DNA of 11,614 nucleotides from Desulfobacterales bacterium (lineage in GTDB: Bacteria; Desulfobacterota; Desulfobacteria; Desulfobacterales; UBA5852), in NCBI GenBank assembly GCA_030066455.1, contig JASJBQ010000146.1, positions 1 through 11,614 of the forward strand, given 5' to 3'. Position numbers and translations under genes: made by a program. Below are positions 1-6,971 of this stretch, piece by piece. Each line of letters begins with the position of its first letter. Within the stretch, counting starts at the first letter, position 1. Below the pieces are notes generated by a model. The model was not told where the DNA came from. It ran no database searches and was given only the letters and a program-made list of their open reading frames with translations.

Positions 1-1016
1 GCTACTCGTTTACCCTGGCAATTCTGTTTATGATGCATCAGGCCCATGACGAATTTGGTACGCAAGACTTCCGCTGCCAGGTTCAGCGCCAGAACGGCTA
101 CGTGCATTTTGACCTCGTCTGGGAAGGCCCGCCCCTGCGGATGGAAACCGTCGACCTGTGGACGGAGAAGGTGCTGAGTTTGAAAGACCAGGGATTGCCG
201 TTGACCCTGGGGGAGGTCATCCACTATCATCAGGCCGAAATCTGGCCCTATGCCGATAACGCGGCACCCGCGGCAACCGGCATCCGCTTGACGCTGCCGG
301 CCCTCAGGTCATTGCCCCAACACCTGCCCCACAACCTGGCCATCATTCCGGACAGCCGTCCGGAGTTCTACGACTTCGACCTCTTCAACCAGCCTGGCCA
401 ACTCCCGGAAATCGACAATTGTCCGTTGACCGAACTGACCTACACGGTCTTCGACACGGAAACCACGGGTTTGGATCCGCGTGGCGGCGATGAAATCATC
501 TCCATCGGGGCGGTGCGTATCGTCAACAACCGCCTTCTGCAAAACGACCGTTTCGAGCGACTGGTCAACCCGAAGCGGCCGCTGCGTTGGGAATCGGTTC
601 AGATCCACGGCATCCGCGATGAGATGCTGGCCGATCAGCCCACCATCGAGGAGGTGCTGCCCCAGTTCTTCAAGTATGCCGAAAACACCATCATGGTGGC
701 CCACAACGCGGCTTTCGACATGCGCATGCTGCAAATCAAGGAAGCGGCCACGGGCCTCCGTTTCATCAATCCGGTGCTGGACACCATGCTGCTCTCGGCG
801 GTGGTTCATCCGGCTCAGGACAACCATAATCTGATGACGATCGCTCAGCGCCTCGGCATCGACGTCACCGGCCGACATACAGCCATCGGCGATGCCCTGG
901 CCACCGCCGAGATGTTTTTGAAGTTGCTGCCGCTATTGGCCAAAAAAGACATCCGCACGTTGCAGGCGGCCCGGCAGGCATCGGAAAAAACCTATTACGC
1001 CCGGCTGAAGTATTGA
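1..1016 (+). CDS. 3'-5' exonuclease (DnaQ/epsilon-type) with an N-terminal histidine-kinase-ATPase-like region, 5' partial
   Basis: The reading frame is open from the first complete codon at 3, so the gene starts upstream of the window; the ATG at 30 is only the first Met visible. Residue numbers below count from that Met. Residues about 136-310 form a DEDDh exonuclease: motif I FDTETTGL (D142, E144), motif II HNAAFD (H225-D230) and motif III HTAIGD (H283, D288). All expected metal-binding and general-base residues are present, so it should remove nucleotides 3'-5' from DNA or RNA. Residues 1-95 do not belong to the nuclease. The stretch LTLGEVIHYHQAEIW...RLTLPAL resembles the last part of a histidine-kinase HATPase domain, without a recognisable Gly-rich ATP lid, so it is probably a degenerate sensor module. 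It lies 66 bp upstream of the cNMP/CBS/DUF294 gene and is likely co-transcribed. The nuclease call is firm. The kinase-like part and any role beyond DNA or RNA trimming are inferred. It is not a typical stand-alone dnaQ. Confidence 0.85.
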   Translation, partial: YSFTLAILFMMHQAHDEFGTQDFRCQVQRQNGYVHFDLVWEGPPLRMETVDLWTEKVLSLKDQGLPLTLGEVIHYHQAEIWPYADNAAPAATGIRLTLPALRSLPQHLPHNLAIIPDSRPEFYDFDLFNQPGQLPEIDNCPLTELTYTVFDTETTGLDPRGGDEIISIGAVRIVNNRLLQNDRFERLVNPKRPLRWESVQIHGIRDEMLADQPTIEEVLPQFFKYAENTIMVAHNAAFDMRMLQIKEAATGLRFINPVLDTMLLSAVVHPAQDNHNLMTIAQRLGIDVTGRHTAIGDALATAEMFLKLLPLLAKKDIRTLQAARQASEKTYYARLKY

Positions 1017-1082
1017 TCGGCCGGCCCAGGTCCGCACACGGTCCCATCGTCAGTGCATTGATTCGCACCCTGGAATGACAAG

Positions 1083-3434
1083 ATGAAAAAACCGACCCCC
1101 ATCGCCCTCTCCCAGAAAACGCTGGCGCTGTACAAACGTACCGCCCCCTTCAACCGATTGCCGGACGAGGATCTCCAGCGATTGATGGAGAACACCACCG
1201 AAATCCGGGTGTCCGAGGGTCAGCTCGTGGCCGAGCAGTCCAAGACCGAAATCGGCCGAATCCTGCTGATCCGCAAGGGGGCGATCGAACTCTATTACGA
1301 ACGCGAAGGCGAGAAGACCCTCGGCGGGCGCCTGGTCAAGGGCGAGATCTATGGCGGTGTTTCCATCCTGATGAACGCCGGCGTCGCCGTGCGCACCGCC
1401 GTGGCCGAAGAGGACAGCATATTCCACGCCGTCCCCTTCGAAATCTTTCTGGAACTCTGCGACCAACACCCAGACTTCCGGGTCTTTTTCACCGAGGTCT
1501 TCGAGCAGCGCAAACGGAATGAATCCTACGCTTCGGTCCTGGTCACCGACCGGGCCAGGGAATTTTTAAGCCAGGTGGTCCCCTTTTCGTTTCTGGCAGC
1601 CGAAGACTTGGACCGCATGATCGCGGCCCTGTCCCTGATCCATCATTCCGCCGGCACCGTTCTTTTCATCCAGGGTCAGTCGCAGGTCACCTATCTTTAC
1701 ATCGTTCAGAAAGGGGCGGCCGAACTCTATTACGAGCAGCAGGGGCAGAAGACGCTCAAGGGCTATCTCAGCGAGGGCGATAGCTACGGTGGCATTTCGA
1801 TGCTGCTCAACAACAATATTTCCATTCGGACGATGCAGGCCGAGGAGGACTCGTACTTTTTTGCGCTGCCCCGCAAGGATTTTCTCGATCTGTGCCAGCG
1901 CTGCCCGGCATTCTCGGAGTTTTTCACCGACACGTTCGGCAAACGCATGCTCGATCGCTCCTATGCTGAGATCTTCGCCCGACGCATCCTGCCCAAGGAT
2001 GAAACGCTGCATATTTTCAATATATCGGTCGAACGGCTGATGACGCGCGACATCCTCACCTGCCAAAAAAATCTTCCGGCCCAGCAGGCGGCCGAATTCA
2101 TGCGCCGCCGCCGTTGCAGCTCGATTCTGGTCGAGGATGAAAGGGGCGACTGCCTCGGCATCGTCACCGATGCCGATTTGCGCAACCGGATCATCGCCCA
2201 GGGCCTCGACCACCAGACCCCGGTCGGCACCATCATGTCCAGTCCCCTGGCCGGTATTTCCAGCCAGATGTCGGTTTTCGAGGCCATGATGGAGATGATG
2301 CAGCGTAATCTCAAGCATCTGGCGGTGCGCGACGGCAGCGGCCAGGTCATCGGCACGGTCAGCAGCCGCGATCTGTTGACCGCCCAGGGACAATCCCCTC
2401 TCTTCATGGTCCGTGAAATCAAATCGGCCATCTCCAGGGGCGAATTGGCCGAGAAGCAGGGACAGTTGCCGGGGCTCGTTCAGAGCCTGATCAATTCAGG
2501 TGCCCGGGCCGAGAATGTGACCCGCCTGATCTCCACCATCGCGGATGCCGTTCTCGATCGTCTGATCGAAATGGCCATCGAGAAATTGGGACCGCCGCCC
2601 GTGCCGTTCGTGTTCATGATCATGGGCAGTGAGGGCCGACGGGAGCAGACCCTCAAGACCGACCAGGATAACGCGATCGTTTTTCAGGACGTGGGCCACA
2701 AGGCCCTGCCCGAAATCCGCTCCTATTTCCTCGGGCTGGGGGAGACGGTCTGCACGTGGTTGGATGAAACCGGATACAGCTTCTGCGAAGGCGGCGTGAT
2801 GGCTATGAACCCGGACTGGTGCCAGCCGTTCAGCGTCTGGTGCAACAAATTTACGGAGTGGATTCACACGGCCGACCCAGAGAACCTCCTCCATTCCAGT
2901 ATCTTTTTCGATTTTCGCGGGGCTTTCGGCGATCTGGATTTGATCGAACGCCTGCGGCGCCATCTTTTCGATTCCCTCACCGGCTGGTCCGGCTTTTTTC
3001 GCCACCTCACCGAAAATGCCCTGCATTTCAAACCTCCGATCGGCTTTTTCCGCAATTTCGTCGTCGAATCCAAGGGCGAACACCGCAACAGTTTCGATAT
3101 CAAGCGCGCCATGATGCCGGTGGTCGATTTTGCACGCATCCACGCCCTCAAAAACCACATCGCCGAAACCAACACCCAGGCCCGGCTCTACGACCTCCAT
3201 GCCGAGAACCACCTTTCGGACAAGGACTACGAAGAAATATCAAAATCGTACAGCTATCTCATGCAGCTTCGTTTCATCCGCCAGATTACGGCCATCATCG
3301 AGGAAAATGCCCCGCCGGACAACTACATCAACCCCAAAAAGCTCTCACGCATGGAGCAAACCATGCTCAGGGAAGTCTTCAAGCGCATTCTCGACTTCCA
3401 AACCAAAATGAGCTTTGAATTCACGGGGCAGTGA
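1083..3434 (+). CDS. Signalling nucleotidyltransferase: tandem cNMP-binding-like domains, CBS pair, DUF294 and DUF294_C
   Basis: This 783-residue protein is probably cytosolic; I see no signal peptide or membrane segment. Domains in order: two cyclic-nucleotide-binding-like (Crp-type beta-barrel) domains at about 22-150 and 167-295; two CBS motifs at about 315-375 and 382-437 (LMTRDILTC, IMSSPLAGI); a GlnD-like nucleotidyltransferase core at about 465-600 with GSEGRREQT (515-523) and the metal-binding TDQDN (D527, D529); and a helical DUF294_C domain to the end. The family usually has one cNMP domain and, from memory, roughly 600-650 residues. Here the domain is duplicated: 61-150 and 206-295 align without gaps with 45 of 90 residues identical. 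In both copies the Glu of the phosphate-binding cassette is replaced by Gly (YGG), while the following Arg is kept (R104, R249), so the ligand may not be cAMP. The presumed role is nucleotidylation of an unknown partner, gated by nucleotide ligands. A weak GGA lies 8 nt before the ATG. The upstream exonuclease is the likely partner gene. Confidence 0.88.
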   Translation: MKKPTPIALSQKTLALYKRTAPFNRLPDEDLQRLMENTTEIRVSEGQLVAEQSKTEIGRILLIRKGAIELYYEREGEKTLGGRLVKGEIYGGVSILMNAGVAVRTAVAEEDSIFHAVPFEIFLELCDQHPDFRVFFTEVFEQRKRNESYASVLVTDRAREFLSQVVPFSFLAAEDLDRMIAALSLIHHSAGTVLFIQGQSQVTYLYIVQKGAAELYYEQQGQKTLKGYLSEGDSYGGISMLLNNNISIRTMQAEEDSYFFALPRKDFLDLCQRCPAFSEFFTDTFGKRMLDRSYAEIFARRILPKDETLHIFNISVERLMTRDILTCQKNLPAQQAAEFMRRRRCSSILVEDERGDCLGIVTDADLRNRIIAQGLDHQTPVGTIMSSPLAGISSQMSVFEAMMEMMQRNLKHLAVRDGSGQVIGTVSSRDLLTAQGQSPLFMVREIKSAISRGELAEKQGQLPGLVQSLINSGARAENVTRLISTIADAVLDRLIEMAIEKLGPPPVPFVFMIMGSEGRREQTLKTDQDNAIVFQDVGHKALPEIRSYFLGLGETVCTWLDETGYSFCEGGVMAMNPDWCQPFSVWCNKFTEWIHTADPENLLHSSIFFDFRGAFGDLDLIERLRRHLFDSLTGWSGFFRHLTENALHFKPPIGFFRNFVVESKGEHRNSFDIKRAMMPVVDFARIHALKNHIAETNTQARLYDLHAENHLSDKDYEEISKSYSYLMQLRFIRQITAIIEENAPPDNYINPKKLSRMEQTMLREVFKRILDFQTKMSFEFTGQ

Positions 3435-3468
3435 ATCCCCCAGGCACACCGCCCCTCCTCATTTGGGC

Positions 3469-3497
3469 TTGACACTATTTTAAAACCATGCGAATTT
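3469..3497 (+). promoter_or_regulatory. Candidate trp operon promoter
   Basis: A perfect -35 hexamer TTGACA lies at 3469-3474. The expected -10 position (17-nt spacer, about 3492-3497) reads GAATTT, a poor match to TATAAT; GCGAAT at 3490-3495 is an alternative with a 15-nt spacer. A start near 3502-3508 would leave a very short 5' end before the leader-peptide Shine-Dalgarno at 3513-3517, as is usual for trp leaders. TTTTAAAA (3478-3485) and CGAA-TT-TTCG (3491-3500) are small palindromes in the spacer and -10 area. I see no recognisable TrpR operator. Confidence 0.5.
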
Positions 3498-3524
3498 TCG
3501 TGCGGTGAAATCAAGGATGGCATG

Positions 3525-3590
3525 ATGCGCGTGTCGGTATTCAAAATCCCCGTTGTGGTGCTTTGGTGGTGGTGGCCGCTATCCGCCTGA
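3525..3590 (+). CDS. trpL: trp leader peptide with four consecutive Trp codons
   Basis: A 21-residue open frame runs from ATG 3525 to TGA 3588-3590 and ends VVVLWWWWPLSA; the four TGG codons are at 3564-3575. An ATG directly before it (3522) would add one Met. AAGGA at 3513-3517 lies 7 nt from ATG 3525 but only 4 nt from 3522, so 3525 is preferred. A run of four Trp codons, a good ribosome-binding site, a position between a TTGACA promoter and an intrinsic terminator, and trpE downstream are the hallmarks of a ribosome-mediated attenuation leader. The peptide itself should have no function; the ribosome's speed over the Trp codons senses charged tRNA-Trp. It is too short for ordinary gene callers. 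Confidence is high because all these elements coincide. Confidence 0.88.
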   Translation: MRVSVFKIPVVVLWWWWPLSA

Positions 3591-3636
3591 AGTGCGCCAC
3601 CGGCAACGCTCAATCAGCCCCCTAACCAGATCAGCG

Positions 3637-3670
3637 ACCGTGGCCCGCTCAGTCGAGACCCACGGTTTTT
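3637..3670 (+). terminator. First attenuator hairpin (A:B), possible intrinsic terminator
   Basis: ACCGTGG (3637-3643) pairs perfectly with CCACGGT (3660-3666), 7 bp, and the 3' arm runs straight into five T (3666-3670). The 16-nt loop can add an inner CTC/GAG pairing (3648-3650 with 3655-3657). In a classic four-segment attenuator this would be the 1:2 hairpin, but the T run makes it look like a terminator in its own right. It is weaker than the second one. Confidence 0.5.
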
Positions 3671-3679
3671 GCGTTTCGG

Positions 3680-3710
3680 AGGCCGTGGATGAAAACACCA
3701 CGGCCTTTTT
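3680..3710 (+). terminator. trp attenuator terminator (C:D)
   Basis: AGGCCGTGG (3680-3688) and CCACGGCCT (3698-3706) form a perfect 9-bp GC-rich stem with a 9-nt loop, followed by TTTTT (3706-3710). This is a textbook rho-independent terminator placed 66 bp before the trpE start. It should act in Trp-replete cells. Its 5' arm is the same segment that pairs with B in the antiterminator form. Confidence 0.88.
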
Positions 3711-3762
3711 CAATGGACCGGCAACCAAACCGGAAACCGTTTGGCCGCCTGGTCATCCTTTC

Positions 3763-3768
3763 GGGAGG
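3763..3768 (+). promoter_or_regulatory. trpE ribosome-binding site (sets the start)
   Basis: GGGAGG lies 8 nt before ATG 3777. The frame is open further upstream to a TTG at 3741, but that codon has no Shine-Dalgarno and lies within a leader hairpin (3720-3749). Confidence 0.8.
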
Positions 3769-3776
3769 TTCGTTCC

Positions 3777-5273
3777 ATGCTGCTTAAACGATTTCCAACG
3801 CGCGAAGAATTTACGACCCTCAGCCGCAGCGCCAACGTATTGCCCGTCGCCTGTGAAATCCTGGCCGACACCGAAACGGCGGTCTCGCTCCTGGGAAAAT
3901 TCTACCGCTGGCAGTCCGACCTGTTCCTGTTCGAAAGCGTCGAAGGCGGAGAGCGCTGGGGGCGTTACAGTTTCCTGGGCACATCGGCACGCAGCCACGT
4001 CCGCGTCTTCCCGGATGTCGTCGCCATCCGCGACAACGATCGCGAGGCGCGCATCGCCCACGACGGCCAGCCGTTCCAGGCCCTCAAGGCACACATGCAG
4101 CGCTATCGGCCGGCCAGTGTGGCCGGTCTGCCGCGTTTCTGGGGCGGTATGGTGGGCTATCTGACCTATGAAGCGGTCAGCTTCATCGAGGAAATCCCTC
4201 ACCAGTGGCCGCCGGAAAAGCCGTTGGCCCATTTCATCGTTCCGGATGAGCTAATCATTTTCGACAATGTCCGCCACACCCTAACGGCGATGATCATCGT
4301 CTATCTGGAGGAAGGCCAGGCAGCGGAAGCCGCCTATGATCTGGCGGCAGGCCGCCTCCAGGACCTGCTGCGCCGAATATCAACCCCCACTCCCGCGGTG
4401 GAGACCCACCTGCACGGCGCCGGCGCACCGTCCTGCGACTGCAGGCTGCAACCGGTTCATCCCGAGGCGGATTTCGAAGCAAATGTTGGTCGCGTAAAAG
4501 ACTACATCCGTGCCGGTGACATCATCCAGACCGTGATTTCGCAGCCCTTTACCTGCGACGACCCGCCCGACCTCTGGTCGCTCTACCGCACCCAGCGCTA
4601 CATCAACCCGTCGCCCTATCTGTTTTTCATCAAACTGGGTTCGATGGCCATGATCGGCTCTTCCCCGGAGACCATGGTGCGCCTCGAAAACGGCGTGGCC
4701 ACGCTGCGCCCCATCGCCGGTACGCGGCCCCGGGGGGCCACCGACAAAGAAGACCGCAAACTGGCCAGCGAACTGCTCGAGGACGAAAAGGAGAAAGCCG
4801 AGCACCTCATGCTCGTCGATCTGGGACGCAACGATCTCGGGCGCGTCGCCGAAACCGGGACCGTCCAGGTCACCGACCTGATGGTGATCGAACGCTATTC
4901 CCACGTCATGCATCTGGTTTCCAACATCACCTGCGATCTCAAGCCCGAATACGACGCCTGGGACCTTTTGACGGCCGCCTTCCCGGCCGGCACCCTGTCC
5001 GGGGCCCCCAAGATCCGCGCCATGGAAATCATTGCCGAAATGGAACATGAACCCCGCGGCCCCTATGGCGGTGCGGTCGGCTACGTGTCTTTCAGCGGCA
5101 ACATGGATATGGCCATTACCATCCGCACGGCCACGGTCGAAGACGGCCGCCTGACCGTGCGGGCCGGGGCCGGCATCGTGGCGGACAGCGACCCCGAGCG
5201 CGAGCGCATGGAAACCGTCAACAAGGCCGGCGCCATGGCGCGGGCGCTGGACATGCTCGCCCCCAACCGGTAA
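3777..5273 (+). CDS. trpE: Anthranilate synthase component I
   Basis: The 498-residue TrpE converts chorismate plus ammonia (from TrpG) to anthranilate and pyruvate, the first committed step of tryptophan synthesis. The N-terminal half carries the feedback-binding motif LFESVEGG (51-58, S54 at the Trp-contacting Ser), so the enzyme is probably inhibited by tryptophan. The C-terminal chorismate-binding half has GSSPE (294-298), PIAGTRPRG (312-320), HLMLVDLGRNDLGR (343-356), PAGTLSGAPK (403-412), GGAVGY (431-436) and GAGIVADSDPERE (464-476), all intact. Length is normal for TrpE, and the separate TrpG next door plus the feedback motif argue against PabB. ATG 3777 is chosen for its GGGAGG at 8 nt. 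It is the first gene of trpEGDCF and is controlled by the attenuator upstream. trpG starts 14 bp after its stop. Confidence 0.96.
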   Translation: MLLKRFPTREEFTTLSRSANVLPVACEILADTETAVSLLGKFYRWQSDLFLFESVEGGERWGRYSFLGTSARSHVRVFPDVVAIRDNDREARIAHDGQPFQALKAHMQRYRPASVAGLPRFWGGMVGYLTYEAVSFIEEIPHQWPPEKPLAHFIVPDELIIFDNVRHTLTAMIIVYLEEGQAAEAAYDLAAGRLQDLLRRISTPTPAVETHLHGAGAPSCDCRLQPVHPEADFEANVGRVKDYIRAGDIIQTVISQPFTCDDPPDLWSLYRTQRYINPSPYLFFIKLGSMAMIGSSPETMVRLENGVATLRPIAGTRPRGATDKEDRKLASELLEDEKEKAEHLMLVDLGRNDLGRVAETGTVQVTDLMVIERYSHVMHLVSNITCDLKPEYDAWDLLTAAFPAGTLSGAPKIRAMEIIAEMEHEPRGPYGGAVGYVSFSGNMDMAITIRTATVEDGRLTVRAGAGIVADSDPERERMETVNKAGAMARALDMLAPNR

Positions 5274-5287
5274 AAGGAGAGCGCGCC

Positions 5288-5863
5288 ATGATTCTGATGA
5301 TCGATAATTTTGACTCCTTCACCTACAACCTGGTTCAATACCTGCGGCAGCTGGGAAACGAGGTGGTCGTTGCCCGCAACAACACCCTGAGCGTCGAGGA
5401 CATCGACCGGATGACCCCCCGCGGAATCGTGATCTCCCCCGGTCCCGGCCGGCCCGAGGATGCCGGCGTGTCCATGGCGGTCATCAACGCCTTTTCCGGC
5501 CAAATCCCCCTTCTGGGCGTCTGTCTGGGCCATCAGGCCATCGCGGCCGCTTTCGGCGGGCGGATCGTGGCCGCCCGGCAACTGAAGCATGGCAAGACAT
5601 CCGATGTCACCACGGACGGCCGGACCATTTTCCGAGGCATCAAACAGCCGTTTGCCGCCATGCGCTACCACTCGTTGGCTGTATCGCGGGACGCGCTTCC
5701 CGACTGCCTTGAAGTCACGGCCGAGTCCGATGACGGGGAAATTATGGGCTTGCGGCATCGGGAGCATCCCACCGAAGGGCTCCAGTTTCACCCCGAATCC
5801 ATCATGACCACCGTGGGCAAACGGCTGCTGCGCAATTTCATGAAACACTACGCGCCGGAATAG
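5288..5863 (+). CDS. trpG: Anthranilate synthase component II (glutamine amidotransferase)
   Basis: The 191-residue class I glutamine amidotransferase supplies ammonia from glutamine to TrpE. The catalytic triad is visible: C79 in GVCLGHQ (77-83), and H168 and E170 in FHPES. The oxyanion region PGPG (51-54) and HGKTS (101-105), typical of TrpG/PabA, are present. It is a stand-alone protein, not fused to trpD as in enterobacteria. AAGGAG (5274-5279) sits 8 nt before the ATG, only 14 bp after trpE, so the pair is probably made in equal amounts. TrpG proteins of this type can also serve PabB; nothing here decides whether this one does. Confidence 0.95.
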   Translation: MILMIDNFDSFTYNLVQYLRQLGNEVVVARNNTLSVEDIDRMTPRGIVISPGPGRPEDAGVSMAVINAFSGQIPLLGVCLGHQAIAAAFGGRIVAARQLKHGKTSDVTTDGRTIFRGIKQPFAAMRYHSLAVSRDALPDCLEVTAESDDGEIMGLRHREHPTEGLQFHPESIMTTVGKRLLRNFMKHYAPE

Positions 5864-5902
5864 GTGGCAGCCGACCGCGTAGCGATCATCCAAGCCCCAG
5901 AC

Positions 5903-5908
5903 AGGAGG
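5903..5908 (+). promoter_or_regulatory. trpD ribosome-binding site (sets the start)
   Basis: A consensus AGGAGG lies 9 nt before ATG 5918. The frame is open upstream to a GTG at 5864 right after the trpG stop, but that codon has no Shine-Dalgarno and the 18 extra residues do not look like TrpD. Confidence 0.8.
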
Positions 5909-5917
5909 CCGAAATCC

Positions 5918-6940
5918 ATGTTCCGAGACTATCTTCAACAGATCGTGGCAGGTCAACATCTAGACGAAAAACAGATGGCCGACATGCTGGGCGAAATCTT
6001 CTCCGGCCAGATCACGGATGCCCAGGTCGGTGCGTTCATGGCCGCTCTGGCCACCAAGGGTGAAACGGAAGAAGAATTGGCCGGCGCGGCAACGGCCATG
6101 CGCCGCAAGGCCTACCGCATCCAGTGCGCGGCCGGCACGGTGGTCGATACCTGTGGTACGGGCGGCGACGGCCTGAGCACGTTCAACATCTCCACCACGA
6201 CAGCCTTTGTCGTGGCCGGCTGCGGGGTCACCGTCGCCAAACACGGCAACCGCTCGGTATCCAGCAAATGCGGCAGTGCGGACGTCCTGGAGTCTTTGGG
6301 GGTGCGTCTCGACCTTGATCCCGAGCTGGTGGAGGAAGCCGTGGGCGACATCGGCATCGGCTTTCTCTTCGCCCCGCTCTACCACAGCGCGATGCGGCAT
6401 GCCGCCAAAGCGCGCACCGAGGTCGGTCTGCGGAGCGTTTTCAACATGCTCGGTCCGCTCACCAACCCCGCCGGTGCCAATTGCCAGCTCATCGGGGTCT
6501 ATGCGCCCGAGCTGACCGAAATGTTTGCGCAGACCCTGCGCCTGCTTGGCTCCCGGCAGGCCTACGTGGTCCACGGCCACGACGGGCTGGATGAAATCAC
6601 CATCTGCGCGCCGACCCGCGTCTCGGAACTCAAGGACGGACAGGTGCGGACCTTCAACCTGGACCCCAGCACCTACTTCGGCGAGCTGGCCCGTGCCGAG
6701 GACCTGTCCGGCGGCGATCCCGCGAGGAATGCCGCCATCACCAACGCGGTTCTGGATGGCGAGAAAGGCCCGCGGCGCAATGTGGTGCTCTTGAACGCCG
6801 CCGCGGCGCTGGTGGCGGCGGGAAAAGCCGATGACTTCACCGGCGGCATCGACCTGGCCCGCAAAGCCATCGACGCCGGGGCCGCCAAAGCCAAGCTGGA
6901 TGAACTGGTTCAATTTACCCAGGAAAACGCGCTGGACTAA
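5918..6940 (+). CDS. trpD: Anthranilate phosphoribosyltransferase
   Basis: This 340-residue enzyme transfers the phosphoribosyl group of PRPP to anthranilate, giving phosphoribosylanthranilate. The N-terminal helical domain is followed by the PRPP/metal loop CGTGGDG (79-85), the anthranilate-tunnel motif KHGNRSVSSKCGSADVLE (108-125) and RSVFNMLGPLTNPAG (172-186), all intact. Length matches stand-alone TrpD proteins. ATG 5918 is chosen because of the AGGAGG 9 nt upstream and because MFRDYLQQI begins like other TrpD proteins. It lies 54 bp after trpG and 31 bp before trpC, in the order expected for the pathway. Confidence 0.96.
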   Translation: MFRDYLQQIVAGQHLDEKQMADMLGEIFSGQITDAQVGAFMAALATKGETEEELAGAATAMRRKAYRIQCAAGTVVDTCGTGGDGLSTFNISTTTAFVVAGCGVTVAKHGNRSVSSKCGSADVLESLGVRLDLDPELVEEAVGDIGIGFLFAPLYHSAMRHAAKARTEVGLRSVFNMLGPLTNPAGANCQLIGVYAPELTEMFAQTLRLLGSRQAYVVHGHDGLDEITICAPTRVSELKDGQVRTFNLDPSTYFGELARAEDLSGGDPARNAAITNAVLDGEKGPRRNVVLLNAAAALVAAGKADDFTGGIDLARKAIDAGAAKAKLDELVQFTQENALD

Positions 6941-6957
6941 ACATTTCAGCGCCGTTC

Positions 6958-6962
6958 AGGAG
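6958..6962 (+). promoter_or_regulatory. trpC ribosome-binding site (sets the start)
   Basis: AGGAG lies 9 nt before ATG 6972. The same frame is open back to 6831, inside trpD, but has no better start signal there. Confidence 0.75.
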
Positions 6963-6971
6963 TATTGGTTG

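Larger units (their letters stand above)
3564..3710 (+). promoter_or_regulatory. trp attenuator: chain of alternating complementary segments
   Basis: Six segments can pair only with their neighbours. Segment 0 (GGTGGC, 3571-3576, inside the Trp codons) pairs with segment 1 (GCCACC, 3596-3601). Segment 1 (3596-3603) pairs with A (3638-3644, 7 bp with C3601 bulged). A (ACCGTGG, 3637-3643) pairs with B (CCACGGT, 3660-3666). B (3660-3670) pairs with C (3678-3688), up to 11 pairs including G-U. C (GGCCGTGG, 3681-3688) pairs with D (CCACGGCC, 3698-3705). Inferred logic: a ribosome stalled at Trp codons masks segment 0, so 1:A and B:C form and the terminators are blocked. A ribosome reaching the stop codon masks segment 1, so A:B and C:D form and transcription ends. 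The pairings were read by eye; their energies were not computed. Confidence 0.78.

Noticed and set aside
1017..1082. GGCCGGCC palindrome between the exonuclease and DUF294 genes as a terminator
   Set aside because: No loop and no T run follows; it is a GC-rich chance palindrome in a short intergenic gap.
3478..3500. Small palindromes TTTTAAAA and CGAATTTTCG as a TrpR operator
   Set aside because: They do not resemble the known TrpR operator and are short enough to be chance in an AT-rich promoter.
3741..3776. Longer trpE starting at TTG 3741
   Set aside because: No Shine-Dalgarno, lies in a leader hairpin, and ATG 3777 has GGGAGG at 8 nt.
3553..4164. Plus-strand frame covering the attenuator and the trpE start
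   Set aside because: Overlaps the terminator and trpE in another frame, with a Ser/Arg/Pro-rich composition typical of shadows.
5864..5917. Longer trpD starting at GTG 5864
   Set aside because: No ribosome-binding site; ATG 5918 has a consensus AGGAGG and a typical TrpD N-terminus.
5960..6913. Long minus-strand open frame (317 codons) opposite trpD
   Set aside because: Codon-for-codon shadow of trpD in GC-rich DNA; low-complexity Gly/His/Arg-rich product and no independent signals. Similar long antisense frames opposite the DUF294 gene, trpE, trpG, trpC and clpA were rejected for the same reason.
6831..6971. Longer trpC starting inside trpD
   Set aside because: The extension is an alternative reading of trpD codons and shows no TrpC similarity; ATG 6972 has AGGAG.
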